64,000 bases of DNA. Origin: UMGS1590 sp900552455. Its GTDB lineage: Bacteria > Bacillota > Peptococcia > Peptococcales > Peptococcaceae. The notes under the pieces were generated by a model. That model was not told the DNA's origin, did no database searches, and saw only the letters and a program-made list of their open reading frames with translations. Both the position numbers and the translations under genes were made by a program. The DNA is taken from NCBI GenBank assembly GCA_963931105.1, contig OZ007004.1, forward strand, positions 1,364,001-1,428,000, written 5' to 3'. Shown in pieces: positions 15,190 through 23,772 of the stretch (the stretch's first letter is position 1; each line of letters starts with the position of its first letter).

Positions 15190-16636
15190 AATATATGTGC
15201 ATCCTGTTATAGTTATTATTCTCATGTTAATTGGTAATTTTGTACCAGTCATCGAACCTCTGACACGTATGGGCATGCAGGTCATCTTCATATTTATAGG
15301 AATGATCTGGGGCTGGAGCACTTGTGGAATGCTGTGGCCAAGTCTTTTGGGTGTCATTATGTTAGGCTTTACAGAATATGCTGAAACACCTGAAGCTGCT
15401 TTAGGATTGATGTTAACGAATACGACGTTTGTTGCATCTTTGGTAGCCTTTGTTCTGTTTGCCTATATTTCTGACAGTGGTTTAGTGGATGTTATGGCAC
15501 GTTGGGTTGTCACGCGAAAGTTTGCAGCTGGGAAACCATGGACCTTTATGATTTTTCTCTTCTTTGCTTTAGCAGTGTTATCACCATTTGTCGGTAATCC
15601 TATCGTGCTGATTCTCATTGGCTTTAGCTTTGTATCACCAATTTTAAAGCAGATGGGTTATACAAAGGATGAGGCATTTCCAACCTACATGATGTTAGGG
15701 ATTTCTCTGTGCGGTCTGTTTTCTGTATGGGCATCTTTTATGCCGGGGTCCATTTATACAAGAGGTAGTTTATCTACAGCCGTAGGTCAACCTGTTACTT
15801 CTTTGCAGTATACAATGTGCATCACAGTTCCTTTGGTTCTATCTTTGATCTTGTTCATTTTAACCGGAAAATTTATTGCGCGTATCGATACCAAGAAATT
15901 TATCGAGGGTTCCAAAGTTCTTCAGGAACAGGGTTCAGAAAAAATGAGCCTTAATATTGAACAAAAACGTGGTGCTGTTGTCCTGTTGGTGTTCATCATT
16001 GGAATGGTTCTGCCTTCAGTTCTGCCTCAAACTTGGGCAATCACAGCTCTATTGAATAGAGCCGGTATTGTTGGTGTTTGTGTTATTACGACTGTTGCTT
16101 TGCTTATTTTGACTAAAAAAGATGGTAAAACATTAGGTGATTTTAAACAGATGATGCAGGGCATGAGTTGGGATATGCTGATGTTGATGGGCGGTATTAT
16201 GGTCATTGCAACGGCGCTAATCTCTGAAGGTACCGGCATGGTCGCTTTCTGCTCGGGATTTATGATTCCAATTCTAAGTAAAACTTCCCTCTTGGGCTTT
16301 GTCGTGATTGTTTGTGTACTGATGTGTACGATAAGCCAGTTCTCGATGAATATGGTGTTGCAGATGGTATTTGCACCAATCCTTGCTCCAGTGCTGATGC
16401 AGGCTGGTTACAATCCGATGATTGCTGTTATGGCGGTGTATTTCGGGACGCAGTGGGCGTATTTGGCACCATCCGGTTCGATGATGGCCGCTTTGGTATT
16501 TGGGAATACTGAATGGGTAAGTAAAAAACAGTTGTATAAGGTCTGTGTACCTTGGATTATATTATCGCTTATTATGTCTGTTATCGTGTCATACACCTTC
16601 CCGGATATTTTCTGCAGTAATCTTACACCAAATTAA
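15182..16636 (+). CDS. DASS/SLC13-like carrier (organic-anion transporter), island A
   Basis: A 484-residue membrane protein with about 12 hydrophobic segments in two inverted halves. The overall plan resembles divalent-anion:sodium symporters and related NhaD/ArsB-like ion-transporter families (SPFVGNPIVLILIGFSFVSP; ISQFSMNMVLQMVFAPILAP). The substrate is probably an organic anion, by family. The ATG at 15182 lacks a ribosome site of its own and overlaps a short upstream frame. If one A of the A7 run were absent, the protein would gain an N terminus reading MSTAASEQKS. It may be the uptake component of island A. Confidence 0.8.
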   Translation: MFKIYVHPVIVIILMLIGNFVPVIEPLTRMGMQVIFIFIGMIWGWSTCGMLWPSLLGVIMLGFTEYAETPEAALGLMLTNTTFVASLVAFVLFAYISDSGLVDVMARWVVTRKFAAGKPWTFMIFLFFALAVLSPFVGNPIVLILIGFSFVSPILKQMGYTKDEAFPTYMMLGISLCGLFSVWASFMPGSIYTRGSLSTAVGQPVTSLQYTMCITVPLVLSLILFILTGKFIARIDTKKFIEGSKVLQEQGSEKMSLNIEQKRGAVVLLVFIIGMVLPSVLPQTWAITALLNRAGIVGVCVITTVALLILTKKDGKTLGDFKQMMQGMSWDMLMLMGGIMVIATALISEGTGMVAFCSGFMIPILSKTSLLGFVVIVCVLMCTISQFSMNMVLQMVFAPILAPVLMQAGYNPMIAVMAVYFGTQWAYLAPSGSMMAALVFGNTEWVSKKQLYKVCVPWIILSLIMSVIVSYTFPDIFCSNLTPN

Positions 16637-16649
16637 TTGATTGTAGTAT

Positions 16650-16675
16650 AAGCCCGTCGATAAGATGGGCTTTTC
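16650..16675 (+). terminator. Terminator after the DASS-like carrier
   Basis: A 9-bp stem (16650-16658 with 16664-16672, one G-U pair) with a GATAA loop and T-rich 3' end lies 13 bases past the carrier stop codon. Confidence 0.75.
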
Positions 16676-16706
16676 TTGTAAGCGTACATAAAGGAGCTGA
16701 AACGTC

Positions 16707-17480
16707 ATGGAATATTATGCTGATTTACAGGGAAAGATTGCCATTGTTACAGGAGCGAGTGCTGGTATGGGCAAAGCAATCTCAGAAAAGTATTTACAGG
16801 CTGGTATGAAGGTAATTGGTACCGGCAGACGAAAAGAAAAATTGGAGAGTTCTGTCAAGGAACTGCCGATAGAATTGCAGCAGAATTTTGTTCCGTTCTG
16901 CGGAGATGTTGGAAGATCTGAAGACAATGCAGCATTATTGGCCTTGGTCAAAGATGAGTTTGGTCGGTTGGATGTATTGGTTAATAACGCTGGTGTGATG
17001 GATCGCATGACGCCGGTGGGAGATGTCAGTGATGACCTTTGGCATCATGTGATGGATGTGAATATCAACGGGCCATTTGAACTTTGTCGCGGTGCAGTAA
17101 ATATGATGTTGGAGAAAGAAAAAGGTAACATTATTAATATTGCATCTGGTGGCGGTATAGGTGGTGGACGTTCTGGAGCTGCTTATGTGGCTTCTAAGTT
17201 TGCACTTGTTGGACTCAGCAAAAATATTGCCTATATGTATGCTATGAAGGGAATTCGTTGTAATTGTATCTGTCCAGGTGGCGTAGCGACAGAGATTGGC
17301 AGTGACGCTGGGGAGTATCATCCACTTGGCGTTGAGCGTGTGATGATGGCAGGAACAAAAATGATTCGTATGGGAGAGGCACCGGAAATTGGTGAGATTG
17401 CCTTATTTCTGGCCTCTGACAGATCGTCGCTTTTAAATGGTATTGCTTTACCTGCAGATGCAGGAAGATCTGCTTGGTGA
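16707..17480 (+). CDS. Short-chain dehydrogenase/reductase (SDR), island A
   Basis: A 257-residue classical SDR. The nucleotide site is TGASAGMGKA, NNAG is present, and the catalytic Tyr/Lys are in YVASK, preceded by SGGG. The C terminus has CPGGVATEI and a final AGRSAW. An Arg-rich GRRKEK after the second strand favours NADP(H). The alcohol or ketone substrate is unknown. Start ATG at 16707 follows AAAGGAGC. It follows the carrier terminator and is the last gene of island A, so its link to the phosphatase-superfamily/ATPase genes rests on position only. Confidence 0.9.
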   Translation: MEYYADLQGKIAIVTGASAGMGKAISEKYLQAGMKVIGTGRRKEKLESSVKELPIELQQNFVPFCGDVGRSEDNAALLALVKDEFGRLDVLVNNAGVMDRMTPVGDVSDDLWHHVMDVNINGPFELCRGAVNMMLEKEKGNIINIASGGGIGGGRSGAAYVASKFALVGLSKNIAYMYAMKGIRCNCICPGGVATEIGSDAGEYHPLGVERVMMAGTKMIRMGEAPEIGEIALFLASDRSSLLNGIALPADAGRSAW

Positions 17481-17566
17481 TATTTTGCAGAACCAGGAAT
17501 GGGTGTCACTATTGCTTTCTTCTGTGAAATAATTATCAAAAAAACTCATCATTTTGCTTTAGATGA

Positions 17567-17595
17567 TTGTACTTTGGGCTGTGGTGCGATATACT
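17567..17595 (+). promoter_or_regulatory. Promoter of the 179-residue unknown gene
   Basis: -35 TTGTAC (17567-17572), 17-bp spacer, -10 TATACT (17590-17595), about 50 bases before the start codon. Confidence 0.7.
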
Positions 17596-17644
17596 ATATG
17601 CATAACGACTTGTAGCGTCATCATAATGATGGGAGGAATTAAAA

Positions 17645-18184
17645 ATGATAGAACAGAACGCTATGGTGGATGCGCTGAAACGTTTGGCACGTCTGAAAAA
17701 CTGGAGCATTGCAAATGCTCAGAACACCTTTGAAGAGCTCACGGCTGCCAGAGAGCTGAAGGCAGTGGACACGTTCCTGCAGGAGACGGGCGTGGATGTG
17801 AAGATGTTCTACGAAACGGATGGCCGTGTTTTTGAGATCCGCCTGAACGGAGAAAAAATCTTCGACAACAGAGACAAATCGACCTGGCCAGCTGTTGAGA
17901 TCGAAAATCGCTGGATGAAGGAATTCCTGGATGCGTACTGTGCAAATGGCAAGTGGGGCCACAGCTCTCAGTTTGATAAATACATCACTGGCTGGCGTGA
18001 AAAGGGTTCTGTTGCTGGGCGTCCTTTCGCATATTCGGTCGAAATCTGGGAAGCTGACGGTAAATACACCTGCACTGTCGAAGGCTACGACGAAAAGGTC
18101 GGCGGTTACAGATTGATTTATGATGTTACGAACCCAGACGCAGCCATCGCTGCGATCCATGACAAGAACGCCGAAGAAGAATAA
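17645..18184 (+). CDS. Protein of unknown function, 179 residues
   Basis: I do not recognise this protein. It has no signal peptide or membrane segment and is acidic. It begins with a helical part (LKRLARLKNWSIANAQNTFE), has a central strand-rich region (FYETDGRVFEIRLNGEKIFD) and a second one near the end (YTCTVEGYDEKVGGYRLIYD), suggesting a small alpha/beta fold. Start ATG follows GGGAGGA. It has its own promoter and terminator, and its base use is closer to the host-like genes on its right than to island A. Confidence 0.75.
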   Translation: MIEQNAMVDALKRLARLKNWSIANAQNTFEELTAARELKAVDTFLQETGVDVKMFYETDGRVFEIRLNGEKIFDNRDKSTWPAVEIENRWMKEFLDAYCANGKWGHSSQFDKYITGWREKGSVAGRPFAYSVEIWEADGKYTCTVEGYDEKVGGYRLIYDVTNPDAAIAAIHDKNAEEE

Positions 18185-18204
18185 TTTTCCAAGCGTACGA
18201 AAAA

Positions 18205-18237
18205 AGCTGCTCGAAAATGATCGGGCAGCTTTTTTTG
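18205..18237 (+). terminator. Terminator of the 179-residue unknown gene
   Basis: A 10-bp stem (18205-18214 with 18221-18230) followed by eight T residues. Confidence 0.9.
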
Positions 18238-18238
18238 C

Positions 18239-18640
18239 TCAGTTTTCGCTCATATATTTTTCGCGCAGTTCGAGCAGATGGTGGACGCATGGCGCGACAA
18301 TCTTATCATGGCAGGTACCATCCGGTTGTTTTCCCCACCCTAGTAGGTCGCCACAGAGGGTGTGGTGGAAGGTGTCGGTGAACCATTTTGTGTATTCCTG
18401 GATGGCTTTGATCATTTTTTCCTTGTCGTCGATGTAGAGGGCGAGGACCATCGCGCCGCCAGTAATTGCGCCGCAGGTGAGCTGGGTGCGCGCGCCCCAG
18501 CCGAGTCCGCGCAGGGCTTTTTGCGCGACGGGATCGTCGAGATTCAGCGCGTCCAAGCCGGCGAGCTGGTACATGATCTGTGTGCAGCAGTAATCTTTTT
18601 CCTTCTTTAAATCCTTGACCTGTTGTTCAATGGTGGCCAT
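18239..18640 (-). CDS. C-GCAxxG-C-C family protein
   Basis: A 133-residue protein of the family named for its cysteine pattern: a CC pair near residue 18, CGAITGGA in the middle (the C-GCAxxG element), and two or three more Cys near the C terminus (TLCGD, GTCHD, APCVHH). Members are often near redox or metal genes and the cysteines are thought to hold a metal or cluster; function is not established. Start ATG at 18640 follows AAGGAGTG. A TACAAT -10 lies upstream on the minus strand. The 18641-18822 gap also holds the ANTAR terminator. Confidence 0.82.
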   Translation of the reverse strand: MATIEQQVKDLKKEKDYCCTQIMYQLAGLDALNLDDPVAQKALRGLGWGARTQLTCGAITGGAMVLALYIDDKEKMIKAIQEYTKWFTDTFHHTLCGDLLGWGKQPDGTCHDKIVAPCVHHLLELREKYMSEN

Positions 18641-18701
18641 TGTCGATCACTCCTTGTTGTTCCTTTGTTTTATTGTAGCACAGAATGGGCGAAATGGTGT
18701 A

Positions 18702-18742
18702 AATGAAAAAGCAAGCCGGAGGATGTGGCTTGCTTTTTCATT
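18702..18742 (-). terminator. Terminator of the glnA-ANTAR operon
   Basis: A 16-bp perfect stem (18702-18717 with 18727-18742) with T-rich 3' side on the minus strand, 80 bases past the ANTAR stop codon. Confidence 0.85.
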
Positions 18743-18822
18743 CGGAAAGAATGGTTTATAGAGCAACAGCGGCGTTGGCTTTGGAGACGTGAATGAAGCA
18801 GGGGGACGCGCCGCTGCGGGGT

Positions 18823-19365
18823 TCAAATGTTGGTGTCGTCAGCGAGCAGGGCGCGGGCGACGATTTCCATGGGGACGCCGCTCTGCATGCTGCGCTGCTG
18901 CAGATAATGATGCGCTTCTGGCTCGCTCATGCCGCGGTTGGCGATGAGCTGGGCTTTGGCTTCGGCGATAGCGCTCTGAGCGTCGTCGCTGCGTTTGGGA
19001 ATGGTGCGTGCGGCGCGCATAGCGTCCATCTGCAAAAGCATGGTGACGGCACCGATGAGTTCGGAGGAGCGTACGGGGACGTTCATGGTGAAGAGATCTT
19101 CCCGGTCGCAGAGTGCGCGTTGGCTGCTTTTTACGAGAACGAGCAGCAGCGCCTGACCGTTCAGCCGGTCGGCGAGTTCGACGGCGGTGATATCGCGCAG
19201 TTTTGCTGCGCAGATGACGACGCCGCCGTCCATCTCGCGGACTGCGCGCAGCACTTCGGCGCCGGTGTGGCAGCGATAGCGCACTGCGATGCCGCGGTGC
19301 ACGAGCGCCTGCGAGATGTTTTCTGCGAGGGCGTCGTCGTTTAGAGCAACGATGGTGCGGATCAT
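18823..19365 (-). CDS. ANTAR-domain response regulator (RNA-binding antiterminator)
   Basis: A 180-residue protein: a receiver-like domain (residues 1 to ~115, without a clear phospho-acceptor Asp set, so probably degenerate) followed by a ~55-residue ANTAR domain (AIAEAKAQLIANRGMSEPEA, then HHYLQQRSM and a final ARALL). ANTAR proteins such as NasT, AmiR and EutV bind leader hairpins and prevent transcription termination. I chose ATG at 19365 with GGGAGTG upstream over an earlier TTG lacking a site. It lies 36 bases after glnA, whose leader contains a terminator, so control of glnA is the natural inference. Confidence 0.88.
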   Translation of the reverse strand: MIRTIVALNDDALAENISQALVHRGIAVRYRCHTGAEVLRAVREMDGGVVICAAKLRDITAVELADRLNGQALLLVLVKSSQRALCDREDLFTMNVPVRSSELIGAVTMLLQMDAMRAARTIPKRSDDAQSAIAEAKAQLIANRGMSEPEAHHYLQQRSMQSGVPMEIVARALLADDTNI

Positions 19366-19401
19366 TTTTCGCTCACTCCCTTTTTTCAAGATGATCGATG
19401 A

Positions 19402-20733
19402 TTAAAAGAGGACCATATACTGTTCGATCTCCCATTCGGTGACTTGGGTGCGGTAGGTATCCCATTCGTGGTATTTTCCGGCGAGGAAGCTTTCATAAGC
19501 GTGTGGACCGAGGGTGTCGGCCATGAGGGGATCGCGCTTCATGAGCTCCAGCGCTTCGAAGAGAGTGCCAGGGAGATTGTCGATGCCGTTGTCGGCGCGG
19601 GTTCTGGCGTCCATGGAGAAAATATTTTCGGTGACTTCTTCTGGTGGTACGAGTCCGCGCTCGATGCCGTCAAGTCCGGCTGCCAGGCAGACGGCGAGCG
19701 CCAGATATGGGTTGCAGGATGGATCTGGACAGCGGAGCTCGACGCGGGTGCTCTGACCACGCGCTGCTGGGATGCGAATGAGCGCGGAGCGGTTGGACGC
19801 TGACCAGGCGAGATACACTGGCGCTTCATAACCAGGCACGAGTCGCTTGTAGGAATTGACGAGGGGATTTGTCACGGCGACGAGAGATTTTGCGTGTTCG
19901 AGCAATCCGGCGATGAAGCTGTAGGCTTCGCGGGAGAGTTTGCGCTCGCCGTTTTCGTCGAAGAAAATATTTTTTCCATCCTTAAAGAGGGACATGTTCG
20001 TGTGCATGCCGGAACCGTTCATCCCGAAGATCGGCTTTGGCATGAAGGTGGCGTGCAGGCCGTTGCGCTGGGCGATGGTTTTGACGGCGAGCTTGAAGGT
20101 CATGATGTTGTCGGCGGCGGTGAGGGCGTCGGCGTATTTGAAATCAATTTCGTGCTGGCCGGCGGCGACTTCATGGTGGCTGGCTTCGATCTCAAAGCCC
20201 ATGGCCTCCAGCGCGATGCAGATCTCGCGGCGCGTTCCTTCGCCGTGGTCGAGGGGTCCGAGATCGAAATAGCCGGCTTCGTCGCTGGTCTGGGTGGTTG
20301 GGCGTCCGTGTTCGTCGGTGTCGAAGAGGAAAAATTCGCATTCAGGCCCGACGTTGAAGGTGTAGCCGAGTTTGGCGGCTTTGTCGAGAACGTTTTTCAG
20401 CACGTGGCGAGGATCGCCGACGAATGGGGTGCCGTCTGGATTGTAGACGTCGCAGATGAGTCGGGCGACGCGCTCGTGCTGTGGTCGCCATGGCAGGATG
20501 ACGAAGGTGTCGAGATCTGGGTGCAGATACTGGTCGGATTCGTGGATGCGGGTGAAGCCTTCGATGGAGCTGCCGTCGATCATGATCTGATTGTTCAGCG
20601 CTTTTTCCAGCTGTGCGCGGGTGATGGCAACGTTTTTCATCTGGCCAAAAATATCGGTGAACTGCATGCGGATGAATTCGACGTCGTTTTCGTCGGCGAG
20701 ACGGATGATGTCTTCTTTGGAATATTTATTCAT
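19402..20733 (-). CDS. glnA: Glutamine synthetase, type I
   Basis: A 443-residue GS-I, the length of the short Bacillota (alpha) form with no adenylylation-loop Tyr segment. It joins ammonia to glutamate using ATP in a dodecamer. Key elements are DGSSIEGF, GPECEFFLF (metal-binding Glu), HHEVAAGQHEID, NGSGMHTNMSLF and the NRSALIRIPAARG active-site loop. Start ATG at 20733 follows AAAGGAGT. It is first in an operon with an ANTAR protein, behind a strong promoter and a leader terminator. Regulation by antitermination is inferred. Confidence 0.97.
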   Translation of the reverse strand: MNKYSKEDIIRLADENDVEFIRMQFTDIFGQMKNVAITRAQLEKALNNQIMIDGSSIEGFTRIHESDQYLHPDLDTFVILPWRPQHERVARLICDVYNPDGTPFVGDPRHVLKNVLDKAAKLGYTFNVGPECEFFLFDTDEHGRPTTQTSDEAGYFDLGPLDHGEGTRREICIALEAMGFEIEASHHEVAAGQHEIDFKYADALTAADNIMTFKLAVKTIAQRNGLHATFMPKPIFGMNGSGMHTNMSLFKDGKNIFFDENGERKLSREAYSFIAGLLEHAKSLVAVTNPLVNSYKRLVPGYEAPVYLAWSASNRSALIRIPAARGQSTRVELRCPDPSCNPYLALAVCLAAGLDGIERGLVPPEEVTENIFSMDARTRADNGIDNLPGTLFEALELMKRDPLMADTLGPHAYESFLAGKYHEWDTYRTQVTEWEIEQYMVLF

Positions 20734-20771
20734 GGTGAGACTCCTTTACTGCGATCGATGAGTGGGAACAA

Positions 20772-20820
20772 AAGAAAAAAGAGCAAGAGGGTTCGCGTTT
20801 TTCGGAACACCCTTGCTCTC
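20772..20820 (-). promoter_or_regulatory. Leader terminator (attenuator) upstream of glnA
   Basis: Between the glnA promoter and start codon, the minus strand forms a long hairpin (20780-20819; outer stem AGAGCAAG/CTTGCTCT, inner GTTC/GAAC) followed by TTTTTTCTTTT. This is a complete Rho-independent terminator inside the leader. With an ANTAR gene in the same operon it suggests antitermination. I could not identify the paired hexaloop hairpins typical of ANTAR targets; the apparent loop is A-rich. Confidence 0.75.
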
Positions 20821-20829
20821 GATGATCAT

Positions 20830-20858
20830 ATTATGCGCCGAATATTCATGAATGTCAA
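20830..20858 (-). promoter_or_regulatory. glnA promoter
   Basis: Minus-strand -35 TTGACA (20858-20853), 17-bp spacer containing TTCATGAA and GAATATTC palindromes, -10 CATAAT (20835-20830). Transcription would start only a few bases before the leader terminator hairpin. Confidence 0.85.
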
Positions 20859-20911
20859 TGCATAATAAAAATGTCGCAATATTAAATTTCATCGCACGCC
20901 TGCGGTGGATA

Positions 20912-20920
20912 TGCTATAAT
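20912..20920 (+). promoter_or_regulatory. Extended -10 promoter of the nuclease gene pair
   Basis: TGCTATAAT with TATAAT at 20915-20920, 33 bases before the start codon at 20953. No good -35 box is visible. Confidence 0.6.
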
Positions 20921-20952
20921 GGGCCTACTGTATTGTCTGAAAGGAGAAGCTT

Positions 20953-21363
20953 ATGCATATCATTGTCTGTCTTGACGACCAGAACGGCATGGCGTTCAAT
21001 CACCGGCGCCAAAGTCACGATCGTGTGGTGACTGAAGATATTTGTATTTTGGCGGACGGCCGTCCGCTGTGGATGAACAAAAACTCTGCTGCGCTTTTTT
21101 CTGAGGCGTCGTGCGCGGCGACGCTTCGCGTTGACGAAGATTTTCTCGCGGCAGCGCCGGATGATGCGCTCTGTTTTGTGGAGGATGCGCCGCTGGCGCC
21201 GCTGCTTGCGCGCATCGATCGTTTGACGATCTATCGTTGGAACCGACGCTATCCTGCGGATCTACATTTTGATCTGTCGCTCGATGGCTGGCGGCTTACT
21301 GGCGGCGGAGAGTTTCAGGGATATTCCCACGACAAGATCACCCGGGAGGACTACACGCGATGA
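20953..21363 (+). CDS. Conserved cytoplasmic protein of unknown function, partner of a nuclease gene
   Basis: A 136-residue protein beginning MHIIVCLDDQNGMAFNHRRQ, with RPLWMNKNSAALF, a CFVED motif, then YRWNRRYPAD and a C-terminal SHDKITRE. I recall similar short Bacillota proteins annotated inconsistently; the start recalls a dihydrofolate-reductase-like strand-loop, but I do not assign that function. It has no signal peptide. Start ATG follows AAAGGAG. Its stop overlaps the ATG of the secreted nuclease lipoprotein (ATGA), so the two are translated as a pair. A role protecting the cell from the nuclease is possible but unproven. Confidence 0.7.
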   Translation: MHIIVCLDDQNGMAFNHRRQSHDRVVTEDICILADGRPLWMNKNSAALFSEASCAATLRVDEDFLAAAPDDALCFVEDAPLAPLLARIDRLTIYRWNRRYPADLHFDLSLDGWRLTGGGEFQGYSHDKITREDYTR

Positions 21364-22343
21364 AAAAACAAGCGAAACTTCTGGCGCTGATCCTGGCGTT
21401 TTGTCTGAGCCTCGCGGGGCTCACGGCCTGTGACAGCAGCACGACGGCAAGCGACGGCGCTGTCAGTGCGCAAACGGAAGCGTCGGCGTCAGGCGCTGAG
21501 GCTGCAGCGACGAGTGGCGAAGCGGAAGCTCTCCCTGCGCAGACGCTGGATGTTTTTGATCCGGCGCAGGTGCCGAGCTACACGGGCTCAGCGTTCACGA
21601 TCGTTCATGACAACGTGCCGTATTTCACCCAGGATGATCTGACGACGAATGATTTTGAAAGCTACAGCCCGCTGGATGGTTATGGGCGCTGCGGCGTGGC
21701 GTTTGCCTGCGTGGGTCAGAGTCTGATGCCGACGGAGGAGCGCGGCTCGATCGGTCAGGTGCAGCCGAGCGGCTGGCATACTGTGCGCTACGACATTGTC
21801 GATGGCAAATATCTCTACAACCGCTGCCATCTTATCGGCTATCAGCTCAGCGGCGAAAATGCCAACGCGCAGAATCTCATTACGGGCACGCGGTATCTCA
21901 ATATGGAGGGAATGCTGCCGTTTGAAAATATGGTCGCCGACTATGTGAAGGAAACGGCGGGCCACGTGCTTTATCGTGTCACGCCGGTTTTTAATGGCGC
22001 AGATCTTGTGGCAAATGGCGTGCTCATGGAAGGGTATTCTGTTGAGGACGCAGGCGCTGGGATTTGTTTCTGCGTCTATGCCTACAACGTGCAGCCGGGG
22101 ATCACGATCGATTACGCCAGCGGCGAAAGCTGGGAGACGACGGCTGCTGAACATGCAGCGTCAAGCGCGCAGCCAGCGGTTGAGGAAACGCCACAGACCT
22201 ATGTGCTCAACAACAATTCGAAGAAGTTTCACGATCCGTCCTGTAGCAGCGTGGCCAGCATAAAAGCGCCAGAAGAGGTCGCGACGACGCGCCAGGCGCT
22301 CATCGATCAGGGCTACAGCCCTTGCGGAAACTGCAAACCATAA
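21360..22343 (+). CDS. Lipoprotein with DNA/RNA non-specific endonuclease domain
   Basis: A 327-residue protein. A lipoprotein signal peptide ends in LTAC (Cys24), followed by an Ala/Ser/Glu-rich spacer. Residues ~70-260 form a beta-beta-alpha-metal nuclease: NRCHLIGYQLSGENAN carries the catalytic His157 and downstream metal-ligand Asn (compare DRGH in EndA/Spd enzymes). The C terminus (KFHDPSC, then SPCGNCKP) is a small four-ligand zinc module also found at the end of other secreted nucleases. It probably degrades extracellular nucleic acid at the cell surface for nutrition or defence. Confidence 0.88.
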   Translation: MKKQAKLLALILAFCLSLAGLTACDSSTTASDGAVSAQTEASASGAEAAATSGEAEALPAQTLDVFDPAQVPSYTGSAFTIVHDNVPYFTQDDLTTNDFESYSPLDGYGRCGVAFACVGQSLMPTEERGSIGQVQPSGWHTVRYDIVDGKYLYNRCHLIGYQLSGENANAQNLITGTRYLNMEGMLPFENMVADYVKETAGHVLYRVTPVFNGADLVANGVLMEGYSVEDAGAGICFCVYAYNVQPGITIDYASGESWETTAAEHAASSAQPAVEETPQTYVLNNNSKKFHDPSCSSVASIKAPEEVATTRQALIDQGYSPCGNCKP

Positions 22344-22345
22344 TG

Positions 22346-22387
22346 AAAAATGCTCAGCTTCTCATGGCGAGAGGCTGAGCATTTTTT
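22346..22387. terminator. Bidirectional terminator between nuclease and MFS genes
   Basis: A 13-bp stem (22346-22358 with 22374-22386) with A and T tails on either side separates two convergent genes. Confidence 0.9.
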
Positions 22388-23624
22388 AGCTTTTGATGCG
22401 CACTGTCACGCGGAAGAAAAACATGCCGACGATGAAGAGGATGGCGATCATGCCGACACCGGTGTTGATGTCGCCGGTGATCTGGCTGACGGCGCTGACG
22501 AGGGTCGTGCCCATGAAGGATGCGCCTTTGCCGCAGATATCCAGAAGCCCGAAATATTCGCCGGACTGCTGCGGCGGGATAATGCGTGTGAAATAGGAAC
22601 GCGAGAGCGCCTGGATGCCGCCCTGGAACATACCGACCATGACTGCCAGGAGCCAGAACTGCCACTGATGTTCGAGAAAGATCGCGAAAACAGCGATGCC
22701 GAAATACGCGAGGATGCAGATGGTGATCAGCTTTGCAGTTGCGTAGCGCGCTGCCAGCCGGCCGAAAAGGATCGCGAACGGAAAAGCGACGATCTGCGTC
22801 ACCAACAGCGCCAGGAGCAGGCCGGTGGTGTCGAGCCCGAGCGCGGTGCCGTAGGCTGTGGCCATGTCGATGATCGTGTAGACGCCGTCGATGTAGAAAA
22901 AGAACGCCAGGAGGAAAAAGAAAACCTTTTTCTCAGCTTTGACGTTTTTGAACGTGCGGCCCAGCCGCGCAAAGCTTTCGCGCACGGCGTGCTTCGGGCG
23001 TTCAACGTAATGCTTCTGCTCGTAGCTTTTCAGGAGCGGCAGCGTGAAAATCAGCCACCACGCAGCGGTGATACAAAATGCCAGCTGCATCGCCAGCGTC
23101 ATCGAGATGCCGATGGCTTCGCTGCCGAGCACCAGCGCCAGCGAGAGGATGAACGGCGCGCAGCTGCCGATATAGCCCCAGGCGTAGCCGCAGGACGAGA
23201 TCATGTCCATGCGCTCGTGGGTGGTGACGTCTGAAAGCATGGAATCGTAGAAGATCAGGCTCGCCTGATAGCCGATCTTTGCGACGACGAAGATCACGAG
23301 GAAGCTCAGCCAGTTGCTGGAAGCGCCCAAAAGCACACAGCCAGCCAGCCCGATCACCAGAAACAGCAGAAAGATCGGTCGCTTGAAGCCGCGCGTGTCT
23401 GCCAATGTGCCGAAGGTCGGTCCCATGAACGCCACCACCAGCGTGACGATCGATGCGGCATAGCCCCAGTAAGCCAGATAATCGACGCTCGACAGTCCGG
23501 CGCTCTCTGCCAAGCTGTTGAAATAGATCGGCATGATCGTCGTGATCAGCAGCGTGAATGCTGAGTTGCCCACGTCGTAGAAAATCCAGTTGCGTTCCAG
23601 TTTTGTGAGTTTAAATGATGCCAT
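22386..23624 (-). CDS. MFS transporter, UMF1/Atg22-like
   Basis: A 412-residue protein with about 12 membrane segments. It starts MASFKLTKLERNWIFYDVGN, typical of the UMF1 (Atg22-like) branch with its WxxYDxGNSAF entry motif, followed by GTLADTRGFKRP as the MFS loop 2-3 motif. UMF1 members are poorly characterised; fungal Atg22 exports amino acids. I chose ATG at 23624 with AAAGGAG upstream, since a longer reading would add 77 unlikely residues. Single gene with host-like base use. Confidence 0.87.
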   Translation of the reverse strand: MASFKLTKLERNWIFYDVGNSAFTLLITTIMPIYFNSLAESAGLSSVDYLAYWGYAASIVTLVVAFMGPTFGTLADTRGFKRPIFLLFLVIGLAGCVLLGASSNWLSFLVIFVVAKIGYQASLIFYDSMLSDVTTHERMDMISSCGYAWGYIGSCAPFILSLALVLGSEAIGISMTLAMQLAFCITAAWWLIFTLPLLKSYEQKHYVERPKHAVRESFARLGRTFKNVKAEKKVFFFLLAFFFYIDGVYTIIDMATAYGTALGLDTTGLLLALLVTQIVAFPFAILFGRLAARYATAKLITICILAYFGIAVFAIFLEHQWQFWLLAVMVGMFQGGIQALSRSYFTRIIPPQQSGEYFGLLDICGKGASFMGTTLVSAVSQITGDINTGVGMIAILFIVGMFFFRVTVRIKS

Positions 23625-23719
23625 AATGAACTCCTTTGCGGAAAAATACCATCTACCAGTGTAGTGGAATCTCACAAAAAATGCTATAGCAAAGACGTTA
23701 AATCTGCGAAAAATATGCG

Positions 23720-23757
23720 CGAAAAAAAGCTGCTGCTCCACGCGGAGCGGCAGCTTT
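23720..23757 (-). terminator. Terminator of the DJ-1 family gene
   Basis: A 13-bp stem (23727-23739 with 23744-23756, one mismatch) followed on the minus strand by seven T residues. Confidence 0.85.
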
Positions 23758-23772
23758 TGCTGTGCGGAAAAC

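Noticed and set aside
19894..20865. A 323-codon plus-strand frame opposite glnA
   Set aside because: Antisense to a full-length glutamine synthetase; runs through the glnA promoter and leader.
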